Source: Aldrovandia affinis (Eukaryota > Chordata > Actinopteri > Notacanthiformes > Halosauridae). From it: a stretch of DNA of 64,000 bases. Positions 21,461 to 32,200 of the stretch are shown one piece after another. Below the pieces are notes generated by a model, which ran no database searches, was not told where the DNA came from, and saw only the letters and a program-made list of their open reading frames with translations. Both the position numbers and the translations under genes were made by a program. The stretch covers positions 1,573,501 through 1,637,500 of the forward strand of contig JAINUG010000039.1 in the NCBI GenBank assembly GCA_029706075.1, written 5' to 3'. How positions within the stretch are numbered: position 1 is the stretch's first letter; each line of letters starts with the position of its first letter.

Positions 21461-23099
21461 TCTATTCCCCTAGGGATTTCCCTTTCCACATTGATGGGTA
21501 AACACCATCCCACATTTTTGTATTTACTCCTTCAAAGGGTTACTGGCGGAATAAAATTAAAGCAGGACTTTTCGAGTAGCGTGAGAAAAAAAGTATTGCA
21601 GGGATGGGCTCTGCTTTGATTTTTATGGTGGTGATTGCTGTACTGGGAATTGCCTCTTGCAATATACAGTTTAGTGTGCCCAAGGGTGAAGACTTGAGGC
21701 AGAGTCAATGGTTAATTTTATATGTGACATAAAGTTTTTTACATCTTCTTTGGCATCCCTCCAAAAAAACAAAGTGCACATTTATGTCTGGACATATATA
21801 TATAAAGACATATTTATATCTTTGCTTTTTAGAACCTAAAAATAAACTACAGGAACTCTGCAGATCTGTGTAACGAGTGATCTTATTCACTTTGCACAGG
21901 AAATGTTAAAATGCACATTTGAATCACAAATGTGTCACTTCAGGACACTCACAGTGTTGTACACACTATGGAATGCTGAACACACAGCAATACCATTATT
22001 CTTTTTTTTGCACTCCTTGCACTTTCTAGGGAGAAATAGATTAATGCAATCCATACGGCCTTCTTTATGTATGGATTGAAATTTCAATTTTCGTGGGTTC
22101 AAAGAATTATAGTTATTTTATTCTCCTTTACTCAAGGATTTCTTTCTCAAGTTGTATGCCAAGTGATGTAAGCCAGGCTGAGATGTAGAATAGAAAGAAA
22201 ATTGAGATATCCTCCATGCGACAGAGGAGACCCTTCTTCCAGTGGCACGTTGTATTATACTGGAGCTCAAGAGGGTGAAGGGAACATTGACTCTCACTGC
22301 AGGTCACAGAAACATGTGGATACCCCCTCTTTACACCAAGGCAACATACACCAGTTTCTTCAAATTTTATATGAAGGGCTGTATGCCTGCACACTATGCT
22401 GTGTGTTCACGTTCACAGGCGGCACTGGCGGTGACTCTCCGGTGAAACAATTGCTTTTGTCATACCTTTTTTTTTGCTCATCATTCAGGTCAGTATTGGT
22501 GCACGAAACATAACTTGAACTATAGCACGTGATGTTAACATGCTGTTGTTCAGGTATACATTTTGAATGTGCAGTGCAGCAAGCGTGATTAAATTGTAAT
22601 CATCACCATTGTCTGAAATAAAGAAACAAACCAAAAAAATCCTGGAGCCGGGAATTCGCGGCACGTGGCTGATGATAAACACGTGTTTGAAAACGTGTGC
22701 TTGGGTGAGGTGGCGGCGGCCTTTTCATTTCTGTCAACTCCTGGCTGGTTTAATGCACACGAATATGTGCATAACACTCATACACAGTACTTATTCTATA
22801 CTCTACTCTATTTCAGTCAATTTGCAACTCTAATATCATACACCTCAGGAGCGGCCTAGGCCCATTTGCCTTGTTCTCCAAGCACAACTATGCTTGTGAA
22901 GGTACTCACATTTAATCAGTGTTATATCCACTGTGAATTAAGCACGAGAAAGGCCAGGCACGCACAGGCTACCAGTTGTTGTCAGTGAGAGATTTGCCTG
23001 TCCTCCAATCAGCGTTAGCTTTCTCGTGAAGTAATGCGTGGACTGTAGGGTGTAAAGTAGTTACTGGCTTGCAGGTAAGTGCATTAGAGGAGTGAACAC
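21461..23099. other. Non-coding interval
   Basis: Unique sequence with a short (TA)n near 21795. Two perfect CACGTG E-boxes lie at 22662-22667 and 22680-22685, with a near-match AACGTG at 22692-22697. No exon was recognised. Confidence 0.4.
22662..22697. promoter_or_regulatory. Clustered CACGTG E-boxes
   Basis: Two palindromic CACGTG sites 18 bp apart and a third, degenerate AACGTG site 12 bp further on. Such sites bind bHLH(-PAS/Zip) factors. No promoter is visible beside them, so function is unproven. Confidence 0.25.
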
Positions 23100-23222
23100 A
23101 CTTCAGCTGCAGTGCTCCTGGCGTGTGGATACGGGTGCGGGCGTGGGAGGAAGAGCAGTAACTCACGAGGCACAATTGGTGATTCCAAATTGGGGAGAAA
23201 AATAAAAAAGGGGATTTTTTTT
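23100..23222 (+). repeat. SINE family B, 3' part
   Basis: The 3' end CAATTGGTGATTCCAAATTG then GGGAGAAAAATAAAAAAGGGG matches the tails at 28135 and 44355. The upstream GC-rich part is diverged and no box B is evident. Confidence 0.5.
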
Positions 23223-23876
23223 TGAGGGAGGGAGACTTTCTATGATTTCTCCTTGTGTTACAGCTCAATACACGATATCAGGGATTGTTTTTACAATTGC
23301 AATATACTATGTTTTAATAACTGATTGTAAATCTAAATTTTGACATTTTTGTGATCATGTCTACGAGCATTGCTTCACTGTTGACAAAAGTCTACTTAGA
23401 AAATTGTAGCATAATAAATAAATATTTCTAAATGTTAGCAGGGAAACAATTTGTTCACTGACAATTACACTGAACAGTTCCAGAGAGAAGAACGGATAAG
23501 CAGTTGCTACTACAATTATCCAGCACTTGAAACTAAATAATTAAGCAGATGGAACACTTTCCTGTAGCAATACTTTGTTGGTTGGTGTATGTTTGGAAAA
23601 TCCATTTTATTTTCATAGAAATCCATTATAGACATTACAAAATTATGTAAATTGGCATCAGCATTTGATAAATTGTTCTTATTTGTCTGTTACCTATGCT
23701 GCTTTGTAAAATCGAATCAGATCAAATCCTATACATATCTTTGAAACTTTGTCCATAAACATAATAACAAGGATTGCATTACATTAAGGTAGTCAATACA
23801 ATATACATAATTATTATTGTAATAGGAGTACTTATTTTGTATATAGTACATATAATGGGGAGGGTTTCTATATTTA
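23223..23876. other. Non-coding interval
   Basis: AT-rich unique sequence without recognised features. Confidence 0.4.
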
Positions 23877-24085
23877 AATTTTTTCATTTAGCATTTAGAA
23901 GACCCTCTTACCTGGAGCGGCTTGCACAGCTAACATTTTTTACATAAAAAAACATTTATGCAGCTGGATATATACTGAAACAGTACACACCTTGCTCAAG
24001 AGTATAACGGCAGTGTCCCACATAGGAATCACACCTGCAAACTCTGAGTTACACTCGTACAGTGTGTAGTATCAGACCCTAACGC
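23877..24085 (-). repeat. tRNA-derived SINE, family A (L2-type tail), minus strand
   Basis: Read on the minus strand, it contains a decayed box B region (CAGGTGTGATTCC), then GACACTGCCG, ACTCTTGAGCAAGGTGTG, the ACTGTTTCAGTATA block and CCAGCTG. It ends in a decayed stem-loop tail (AGCCGCTCCAGGTAAGAG) and CTAAATG. The order is the same as in the better copies at 31432 and 58525. It is more diverged than those, so older. Confidence 0.65.
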
Positions 24086-24786
24086 CCAGATGGAATCCAA
24101 ACTGTGTCAGTGCCAACTGTGACCACGGGTCCTTCAGAGCAATGAAAATTGCGGATAGGTACCCAACTCCTCTGGTCAGTTGGGTGCCTGTGGCTAGTCT
24201 GCGCCAGCTCTGTCAGCTCCAAGGTCCCCTGGTGTTGTGGCTGTGGCAGCTCAACTGATCTGACACTCACTTGATCAATGATAAAGTCACCAGGAAGATA
24301 ATATTGTTCCTATGACTATGGTATCAAAAAAGGAAATTGGCACTTTGCTGTCTATATAATACCCAGAGAAATGCAATAAATTTAATTCCATAAGATTCCC
24401 TCTTCTGACCCCGTCGAGAAACCCCTGTGACTTCTGTCTTAAAATCAAGTTTTGAAGAGCAGCAATGTGACTTTCAGCCCTGATAAGTTGGCAAAACTTA
24501 TAAAAGCCACCGCATGATCTCTCCAGTAGATATCTGAGGACCTTGTTGTCTAGCGACTGTATTGTAGCAACTATGCTAAACCTCTGTTCCAGCTGTGAAA
24601 AGTCATATTTTTGTGAGGTGGTTCTGGTCAATGAGAGGAGCCGTAATCATGAAAATTGAACTTAGCCATGCCCAACAGTCAGAGACTAGACACTTTCTGT
24701 GTCATTCCTGGTGGGTTGTTTACAATTCAGCTGATAGTTCATTTGCTGAGCCAGGGAAGTTGTTGGAAGTTGTCAGGGATACAGTG
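24086..24786. other. Non-coding interval
   Basis: Unique sequence with open frames on both strands of up to about 115 codons but no domain, splice site or transposon motif I can support. Confidence 0.35.
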
Positions 24787-24888
24787 GCCTTCCAGGCGAC
24801 TCATTGGAGGTTGCCTTCCAGGGGACTCATTGGAGGTTGCCTTCCAGGGGACTCATTGGAGGTGGCCGTCCAGGGGACTCAGTACTTG
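24787..24888. repeat. 26-bp minisatellite, about four copies
   Basis: The unit TTCCAGGGGACTCATTGG plus AGGTTGCC repeats with single-base changes (GGCGACTC in the first copy, GGTGGCCG in the third). The Gly/Leu-rich frame through it reflects the repeat. Confidence 0.9.
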
Positions 24889-26915
24889 GCTAAAGGAGAG
24901 GCTGCCTCAGTTGTAGTGACATGTAGCTGAGACTTTGTGTTATCTGAAGGCCTGTGATTTCCAATTGCCCATGACACCAGGAGCTGTGTATAATGTTGTG
25001 CAACAGTGTAAACCCAGCCACCCCCCACCTCCCCACTTCCACCAGCAGATCTGTCAGGACACAGACAGAAGATCTCCAAATCCCTTTTCAATATGACAAA
25101 CCTGTGCATTTAAAGCCTTGCTTTTGCTCGAGGGATTTGGCTATGTGCCTCCTCGACACAATAATTGTAATTATCTTAGGTCTGCTGAGTATTCATTCAT
25201 CACAGAGATGGTTCAAATTTACACAGCGCCCGTTTTTAATTGAAGGGATACCTTTTGCGTTGTCTCCATTGATTGCACTGAATCTTCATAATTGGATGTT
25301 GTGATGATATTAAGAAAGGTTATTCCCTTGGGTCTTCATAATATGTATCAACTGTGTTGTAAAAGAAAATATAATTAAATATAGTTCCATAGGGTTCCCA
25401 GAGTCAGCATATTAGGCAGTTCCATTATTTTGGCATGTACAATAATTACCATGGCAACCTTTCATGAAAATAAGATGCTGCCTCAGGACAATGCTTTGTC
25501 TTGTTTGCCAGTGATCGTGTGTACTTAAGTCAGTATAATCATGACTCCACAGCATGCTGTGATGTATGCCAAATATAATGAGCCTGTGCGGTTATTTAGA
25601 TTGTCTTTCTTTTGGAATCAATGCATTAGCACACTGTTTCTGCCAGATTTTATAGTTCTAGCTATAAAATCATTCATTCCCTTTTAATGAGAGCCGGTGT
25701 GCTCAAACGGAAGTAAATGATCTGGCTGTGGTTTGTCAGGGCAGGTTGTGCGAAGAACAAATATTTCCTCAAGCGATGTCACTTTTTGCATTCAGACATA
25801 ATACTTTGAAGTTTATATACAATCGGGACTGTTTTAGAACACAACCGAACTGGTTTAAGGCCTCCATACTTGTAATAACGGGCACACCACTGGGTTCAGT
25901 CAACATCGATCCTGTATTTTGACTCAGGTGTGAGTGTTGTTTTTTTTTTTCTTCATAAATTCTCAGAGATTCTCAATCTTACCAGGAAAGGGCCATTGAG
26001 ATCTCTTTTGCATGGGAGTCCTGGACAACAGTTTGGGTTTTGTAGAACCTCTGTAGACTGGACAATGGGACAAGATGGCATGTTCAGTAAATTGAATCCC
26101 TGGTCAATTACTAATGATCAAATTAATAAACAAATTAAGGAACGTGTTCAAAATTATTGTACTTTAGCAGTATTGACTTGCAAGGCATAAAGATAAAACA
26201 CAAAAATGCAAATTCAGTCAAGTAATGGCATCATTGTGCTGCTTCTGTGAAATTTCCAGGCATAACAGATCTAAGAAAAGTGCTTGTGCAATGTTCGTAT
26301 TGGGAATAAATCACACTGAGATCATGAAATGTTAAAGTAAAAAAATATTCCTCTTTCAGCTGTACTTCTATTGTGTTATACATTTTCCTGGAAAATTAGA
26401 TTTACGCTTGAATCATACCATTCCCCAGCCCTCCCTGAGACTGAGAAATGAAGAAGGCAAAACTGTATTTAATCTTATGGTGATGCTGATGGATTGTTTT
26501 TGATAAATGATGACGTGGGAGGAAGGTAATTAAACATGTGGAATAATAGCATACATTAAAAGGCGATGCATTTACTAAAACAAGCTGTTCAAAATGTAAA
26601 TGTTGGCATCTTTATGTGATAACACACACACGCCCTTAATGTAATGGGGACAAAGAGTAGATCATAAACACTACTGACTCTATAGTACGTAGCCCCTGCT
26701 GAATTGTGAACTATGGTTGTTAGTTGACCACTAGGGGGCTGCTACTGCAGGCCATCAATGAAAAGCAACAGGCAATTGAACCAGTGATATACCAGAGCTG
26801 CACAAAAACCCACGACGAACCAGAAAAACCTACACACTGCAGGCAAAGTTTTCGGGAAGCAGTCACAATATTAATGCTTTCTAACCAGGTAAAATGCTTA
26901 AATCGAAAAAATTAT
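24889..26915. other. Non-coding interval
   Basis: Unique AT-rich sequence. 25170-25310 (ATTCATTCATCACAGAGATGG, TTTTTAATTGAAGG, TTCATAATTGGATG) looks like an enhancer-type island by composition only. GACCACTAGGGGGC at 26727-26740 is a good CTCF-like core. Confidence 0.4.
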
Positions 26916-27248
26916 AAATGAGGGAAAGCCCTTTCCTAGAACTCACTTCTGCCAGAATTAATAGAGCTAAACCCAGCACTATGCATATGTGGAACACTGG
27001 AATTAAAAAGGTGAAAAATGTACTGCTAGCCAATCACTGATAGTCTATAACGGGCGGCTGTGATGATATAACTGTGGAGTTTCTCTACTGTATTTTATTT
27101 GGATTTTATTCTGATTCTTCTCATGTATCCTGTGTGTGGGAGGGTGGGAGGGAGGGGGATAATTTCAAAATCACATTTACAATGGTTGTACTGTACTACT
27201 TATTTGAAATAAAAACATTGAATAAAAATAAAAATGAGGGAAAGCCCT
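26916..27248 (+). mobile_element. 5'-truncated LINE insertion with 17-bp target duplication
   Basis: A perfect 17-bp direct repeat, AAATGAGGGAAAGCCCT, lies at 26916-26932 and again at 27232-27248. The 299 bp between them end in GAAATAAAAACATTGAATAA and AAATAAAA, that is, poly(A) signals and an A-rich tail. A long target duplication plus an A-rich 3' tail is the hallmark of target-primed reverse transcription. The insert has no coding frame, so it is probably the 3' untranslated end of a LINE or a retrocopied transcript. I cannot name the family with certainty. Confidence 0.75.
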
Positions 27249-27854
27249 AAAAGACTTGTCAGCATTAGCAGGAATGCGCGTCAGACTAAAGATACACGAT
27301 ATGAGAGCGCGTGGTCATTTAACCGACAGGGGTCTAAGAAATTGGAGAAAAAAACAATAACGCAGAGAGATGTCTCAGAGGAGCGCCCTGTGCATTTTGC
27401 AATATTACCTTCCAGTGCTGTAAAAATGCAAAGGTTGATCAGACGTGGTGGTGTTTTGGAGCGGAGAATGATTCATTTTCTGTGTGATGGCGATTAGGCC
27501 GAATCTGGAGCTGAGAGGAGGCCTGCAACATTGGGCCCATTCTCCACCGCAGCACAGCAGGGGGCAGGGAGTAAAATATGGACATTCAGGCTTCTGGAAG
27601 GAACCATATTTTAGGCTGCTTCAGCCAGATAAAACTGATCAGACGTGGGTAAAGTCACTTTTTTATAGAGGAGGCCTTCTGTCCTATTCGGCTAACGGGC
27701 TGTCCTAGCTTATCGCGATATACTGACATCTCACATGTGACTATAGCCCACATTCAATCTGACAGCATTGCACTTTGTCCTTAATTTTGAGGAGAATAAA
27801 TGAATAAAGCAAATGAATAAATAAATACAAATAATAATAAATAATTTTGATTCC
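27249..27854. other. Non-coding interval
   Basis: Unique sequence. A run of AATAAATGAATAAA and AATAATAATAAATAAT lies at 27795-27847. Confidence 0.4.
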
Positions 27855-28168
27855 TGACTGGGCCAGGGCGGACTGTGGTTGGTTGCCTCTGCAGGTGGAG
27901 GGAGAGAGAGAGGGCTTTCAGCCGCTGGGTTCGTGTCATTGTGCAACAACGAGTGCTGTGGTCAATCAGGCACCTGACTGCACGTGAAGTGTCCTGTGAC
28001 ACAGAGACTGCGCAGCTCGGCCGGTGGACTGCAAAGCGACAAGAGACGGCGGCTGGACAGTGCTTGAGAGGAGAGAGTGCGCTTGACTGCAATCCACTGA
28101 ATTTGAAGAGATCAGACAGTCAGACAAAAGCATAAATGCGATTGGCTGTTACAAATTGGGAGAAAAGA
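27855..28168 (+). repeat. SINE family B-like copy
   Basis: GGTTGGTTGCCTCTGCAGG then GGAGGGAGAG near the start, and GCGATTGGCTGTTACAAATT then GGGAGAAAAG at the end, match the layout of the copies at 6238 and 44078. The middle is different and no clear box B remains. Confidence 0.45.
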
Positions 28169-28258
28169 GAAAGTCTTCATTGGTATGCTTTGGCAATACA
28201 ATGTCTTGTAGCTGTCATGCCAATAAAGCTGATTAGAATTTAATTGAATTGAGAAAGT
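28169..28258 (+). repeat. LINE 3' end with TTGAATT tail
   Basis: TTTGGCAATACAATGTCTTG, then TCATGCCAATAAAGC and TTAATTGAATTGAG, match the 3' end of a fish non-LTR retrotransposon with a TTGAA-type tail that I recall. It is immediately downstream of the SINE-like copy. Confidence 0.5.
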
Positions 28259-29884
28259 CCGCGGAAAAAATTGGACCATGAGCACATCAATGAGATATAT
28301 GCAAATGCATGAATCATGCCATACACAGGTGGGAGGGCATAGCAAGGGAGAGGGGGGGGAGTGGGGAGGATACCCCAATGTTCCTATAACAATGAGTGGG
28401 AGATATGGTTTGGAGCGTTTTAGGTTTGGCCTTGATTGGCTCTCCCTGCGTGCACATTGGTTGATAAACGTCTGTTGCTCGAACCTGTGGCTGCCTTCTC
28501 ATCCCTGGGTCCAGGGGCAATCTGAGGGATCTCATCCACCACGTCAAAACATGATTAAATAAGCAAGTGCTTTAAATATACAAAACATGAATCCATCTGT
28601 CCCTTGAATTAATGACAAAAAAGAAGCTTCCAGCATCTCTGCAGCATGTTTTTGGATTCCTTTGCTCCTTGGTGCACCTTTCTGTTATGTTTTATTTTGT
28701 TTTGTTCCTATTGTGCTCAAATTAATTATCTACTACACTGTGCATTATCTCGGCCGAAATGACTACTGTATAATACACGTCGAATTCTCCACACTGAATT
28801 CAAAAGGCAAATAACTCACATAAAAGGCCAATAGAGCTAAATACCAATTTACAGTATGTGACTTTCAAGGATGGCAGATATATAAATCACAGGACTGAGA
28901 GAACCCATGCAGCAAAAATGAGACCATTTATATATACCAAAGACAAAACAGTGTGTTTGCATTTGGGGGAGGTCAGAGTCATAGAATAAGAATTCCGCTG
29001 AAACCCAAACTCTCAAATGTTTGACAATATAAGAGGAAGAAAATAGACAAGGTGTAGAAATAGGCAAGAATTTGTACATCAGATCACACTATGCCATTGG
29101 GATTGTTTCTGTGTTAGCAAGTCTTGTGTTGTGGGCACTGTATGTGGCATCAACTTCTGTCACAGTTGTCATGAGCTCCAGTTGTTGCATTGGTCCCAGG
29201 GGCATAAATACAATTTCTTGCCCCCATCCATGGGGTTACAATTCTATACTTACCAGCCCTGTTTGTTTTAGAGTGTGTTCAATTTGGGGTGATTAGTGAC
29301 TGAAAACGTATTCCAGACACATTCCCCACAGTCCCCAGAACTATAAAAATTGTCTCGTCGTCAGATCACATGCAGCCAAACATTGGCCCTCTAGATTTGT
29401 TTTCGAAAAGGCTTTTCTCCCCAGAGGCACAACTTGTCTGTTTTTCGGAGATCATCGTGTACGTTTATATACTTTATTTACATTCCTCATATTCCTCTAT
29501 ATTGTATAAAAGCAGACAGATCATTTTTACAACACAAGTGCTTTTGTCATGCTTCATTTGTAGATATGGAGGATAATGACGTGACCAGAGTCGCCTTCAC
29601 TGTGTGCACTGCAAACGTGCATTGCTTGCACGAAAAGACACAAGAATACACATCAAAAGATTATCATAAACCTCAAATATTCACGCGATTAAATAGTGCT
29701 GTCTTCATACGGTGGACATTTCTGTGTCACAGGTTTCACTCATTTTAGTTCCTGTAACAGGGGGCTTTGTTTTCTGTAATTCCCCTAACCCAACATCAGG
29801 GATGGTTTTTGGTCATTAGAAACCTCAGTAAATCTGACCCGAGTAACAGGACTGCCCTCGCATCCTTGACGGACAGCACCACAC
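28259..29884. other. Non-coding interval
   Basis: Unique sequence without recognised exons or transposon ends. Confidence 0.4.
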
Positions 29885-30012
29885 TCTATATAATTGGGTA
29901 CCGATCTCAGAGGTTGGGAGGGGATAACATGGCCAATTGGACAGTACAATTGTACCCTAGGGCAAAGTAATTTACCTCAACTACTCTTGTAAAAGAAAAT
30001 CCTGTATCAATT
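29885..30012 (+). repeat. Diverged SINE family A copy
   Basis: ATCTCAGAGGTTGG, then TTGTACCCTAGGGCAAAGTA and TTTACCTCAACTACTC parallel the body of the family at 31432-31650 (ATCTCAAAGGTTGC, TTGTACCCTTGAGCAGGGTA, CTTAACCTGAATTGCTTC). The stem-loop tail is missing. Confidence 0.5.
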
Positions 30013-31431
30013 GATTAATTGCCTGACACGTAAAAGTGTATCTATCCCTGTATGAGGGTGGCCTGCTATGCTGTCACACACAACCATAAAAGCAATACAA
30101 TGCTAATGCGTGAGAATTACCATGTGACTCAAATGAGTCAAAGTTTCAGAGACTCGATCATTTCAAACACAAATATGAAACTAGTTTGAGTTCTAAGCCC
30201 AATAACTTTATTTTGCTTTGCAAGTCGCAAGCTGTTTTGTCTCGTGCGCTATTCACTAGGCCTGTTTCTCTGTAAACGCGTGTGAAGCATTGCCAATTCA
30301 GTTCTTCCCTTCAGTGCTTTCAACTTGTTTTCCTATTCATGGTAATTCCCCATGACACATATGAGAAAAAGCATCCAGAAATTCTTTAACTACCCAGAGA
30401 AGCTGCTATTTTCCTCAATCTCTGTCAAATAAATGAACAGTTTTAATATTCACTTCAATATCAAGTAATATTCTTTGCTCTATTTGTATCTAAATTGGCA
30501 CTGTGCATGACGTTTTTTCCACTGTCCCTAGATACCTGTGAATACCTTTGAATTTATCATAACCTTTTTACACTTTTAAGAGGGACCTCTCTCTCAGTGG
30601 TGAGATGCTTTCAGGTATAATCTGAAATTGGCCACACTGCATTACGTGAAGAACCCAGGCAGTTTAAGCATGGACCTTGTGTACAGTTTCAGTTGGGAGA
30701 GCAGCTGCTAATTTGCCAAAAAGAGACACGGTGCAGCCATTGTAGCCTTCTGAGCTTGTCTTGAGCTTTGAGGTCAGAGAGCCTTTCTATCCCTAGGATT
30801 GTTGTAGGTTCAAAACAAAAACAAAGATCTTCTGAGATGTTGACTAATGCCTCCTTTTCCGACTTGACTGAGCTTTACAGAAATTGATTAGTGTTACGGT
30901 TATAGTAATAGACAGATGGATGGATGGTTAGATAAATAGATCATTTACATGTATTATTTACAACAAATGACCTACTGACCTACACATGTTTAGGACTTCT
31001 TATACAGTATTTACTGTCAGTTAACAATAAAAGCACAGTTAATAATAATAGAGTATAGTCTGTTATAAGTAATAGTTTAGGCCCATGGCACAGGTATTCA
31101 GTTAAAGGGCAGGGTTTCCATGTCAAAGGTCCATTGTGACACAGAAATTGGGATGAGGCACAATACCGTAAGCAAGTTATTTTAAAACATTTTTCCCTAA
31201 TGCATCGTTCATGAACATCTCACCAGTTCTCGTTTACGTTGAACCCCGCTTCTAAATTTGCACACGTAACACGTTTTACTATTCACTTTAATGTTGATTT
31301 CCCAACGGTAATACGTAGGAAGTATTGTCAATAGTGATTACAAGCAAGATTGTGCAGAGAGTCGCTGCGCTTTTGTTCCGGCACTCCCCTAGCGTGCCGT
31401 AGATTGTATCGCACCTCAGCAGCACACGCTG
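30013..31431. other. Non-coding interval
   Basis: Unique sequence with a small GATGGATGG run near 30916. No exon was recognised. Confidence 0.4.
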
Positions 31432-31650
31432 GCAGTGCAGTATAATGGTTAGGGAGCTGGGCTTGCATCTCAAAGGTTGCTGGTTCGATTCCCACGTAGG
31501 GCACTGCTGTTGTACCCTTGAGCAGGGTACTTAACCTGAATTGCTTCAGTAAAATATCCAGCTGTAAATGGATTGTATATAAAGAAATGTAAACTGTGTA
31601 AGTCGCTCTGGATAAGACCGTCTGCTAAATGCCTAAAATGTCAATATAAA
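31432..31650 (+). repeat. tRNA-derived SINE, family A, with eel-type L2 tail
   Basis: The tRNA head has box A-like TATAATGGTTAGGGAGCTG and box B GGTTCGATTCC (31482-31492). The body has TTGTACCCTTGAGCAGGGTA, GAATTGCTTCAGTAAAATA and CCAGCTGTAAATGG. The 3' tail is GTAAGTCGCTCTGGATAAG then ACCGTCTGCTAAATGCC, the stem-loop shared with UnaL2-type LINEs whose RT recognises it. One base of the loop arm (AGACCG for AGAGCG) is changed. It is a complete copy. Confidence 0.85.
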
Positions 31651-31869
31651 TGCGCACGCAGCGGAACAGTCTTGGGTGTCCGGTGAGGTGTGCCTCTTTG
31701 TGTCCTCCAAGAGCAGGACAGGAAATGAGGTGGCTCAGCTCTGTTCTGCTGTGTGTGCTGCTGAGTTGCAGTACAATCCATGGTACACTAGGGGAGTACC
31801 GGGACAAACCATAACAGCACAGTGCAATCTTTAATACAACCCCTTCCCAGTATTGTTCTAAAATAGCTA

Positions 31870-32198
31870 CGGGGGACACATTTGGTTAATAAGTTTCAGG
31901 AGGAAATCACCCGACATGTCTTCCCAGCTCTCCTGCAGCAATTCCCAGAGACACTTGTGGGGTACTTTGCTTTGCCTCTTCTGTCCAGTTCGTCCCATGC
32001 AAGTTCTATGGGATTGAGGTCTGGACACTGGGCAGGCCAGGTCATCAGTTTGAGTTGTCCTTCACGTTCCTCCTTCACCAGATAGTTCTTGCACAACTTC
32101 AAGGTGTGTTTCGGGTCATTATCTTGCTGAAGAATGAAGGAGTGCCCGGTTAGCCGTAATCCAGATGTAAGGTGTATTCAAACTTTTGACTGGTACTG
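31870..32198 (-). mobile_element. Tc1-like element, internally deleted, minus strand
   Basis: On the minus strand the element begins at 32198 with CAGTACCAGTCAAAAGTTTG, a known fish Tc1 terminus, next to TA at 32199-32200. After about 50 bp it jumps straight to the catalytic core, so most of the 5' half was deleted. It fades out near 31870 without the 3' inverted repeat. Confidence 0.8.
31880..32135 (-). pseudogene. Tc1-like transposase C-terminal fragment
   Basis: The minus frame reads LQQDNDPKHTLKLCKNYLV and then TWPAQCPDLNPIELAWDELD. The catalytic Asp and Glu are both present, and I count 38 residues between them rather than the 34 of classical Tc1. This fits the group with longer spacing described in fish as DD38E. 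A frameshift near the end separates PTSVSGNCC from a continuing frame with WEDMSGDFLLKLI. The first Asp and the DNA-binding domain are missing. Confidence 0.75.
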
Positions 32199-32200
32199 TA

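Noticed and set aside
21015-21513. Open frames of 100-170 codons on both strands
   Set aside because: They are His/Thr or Val/Cys translations of a CA/CT microsatellite, which stays open in several frames by periodicity.
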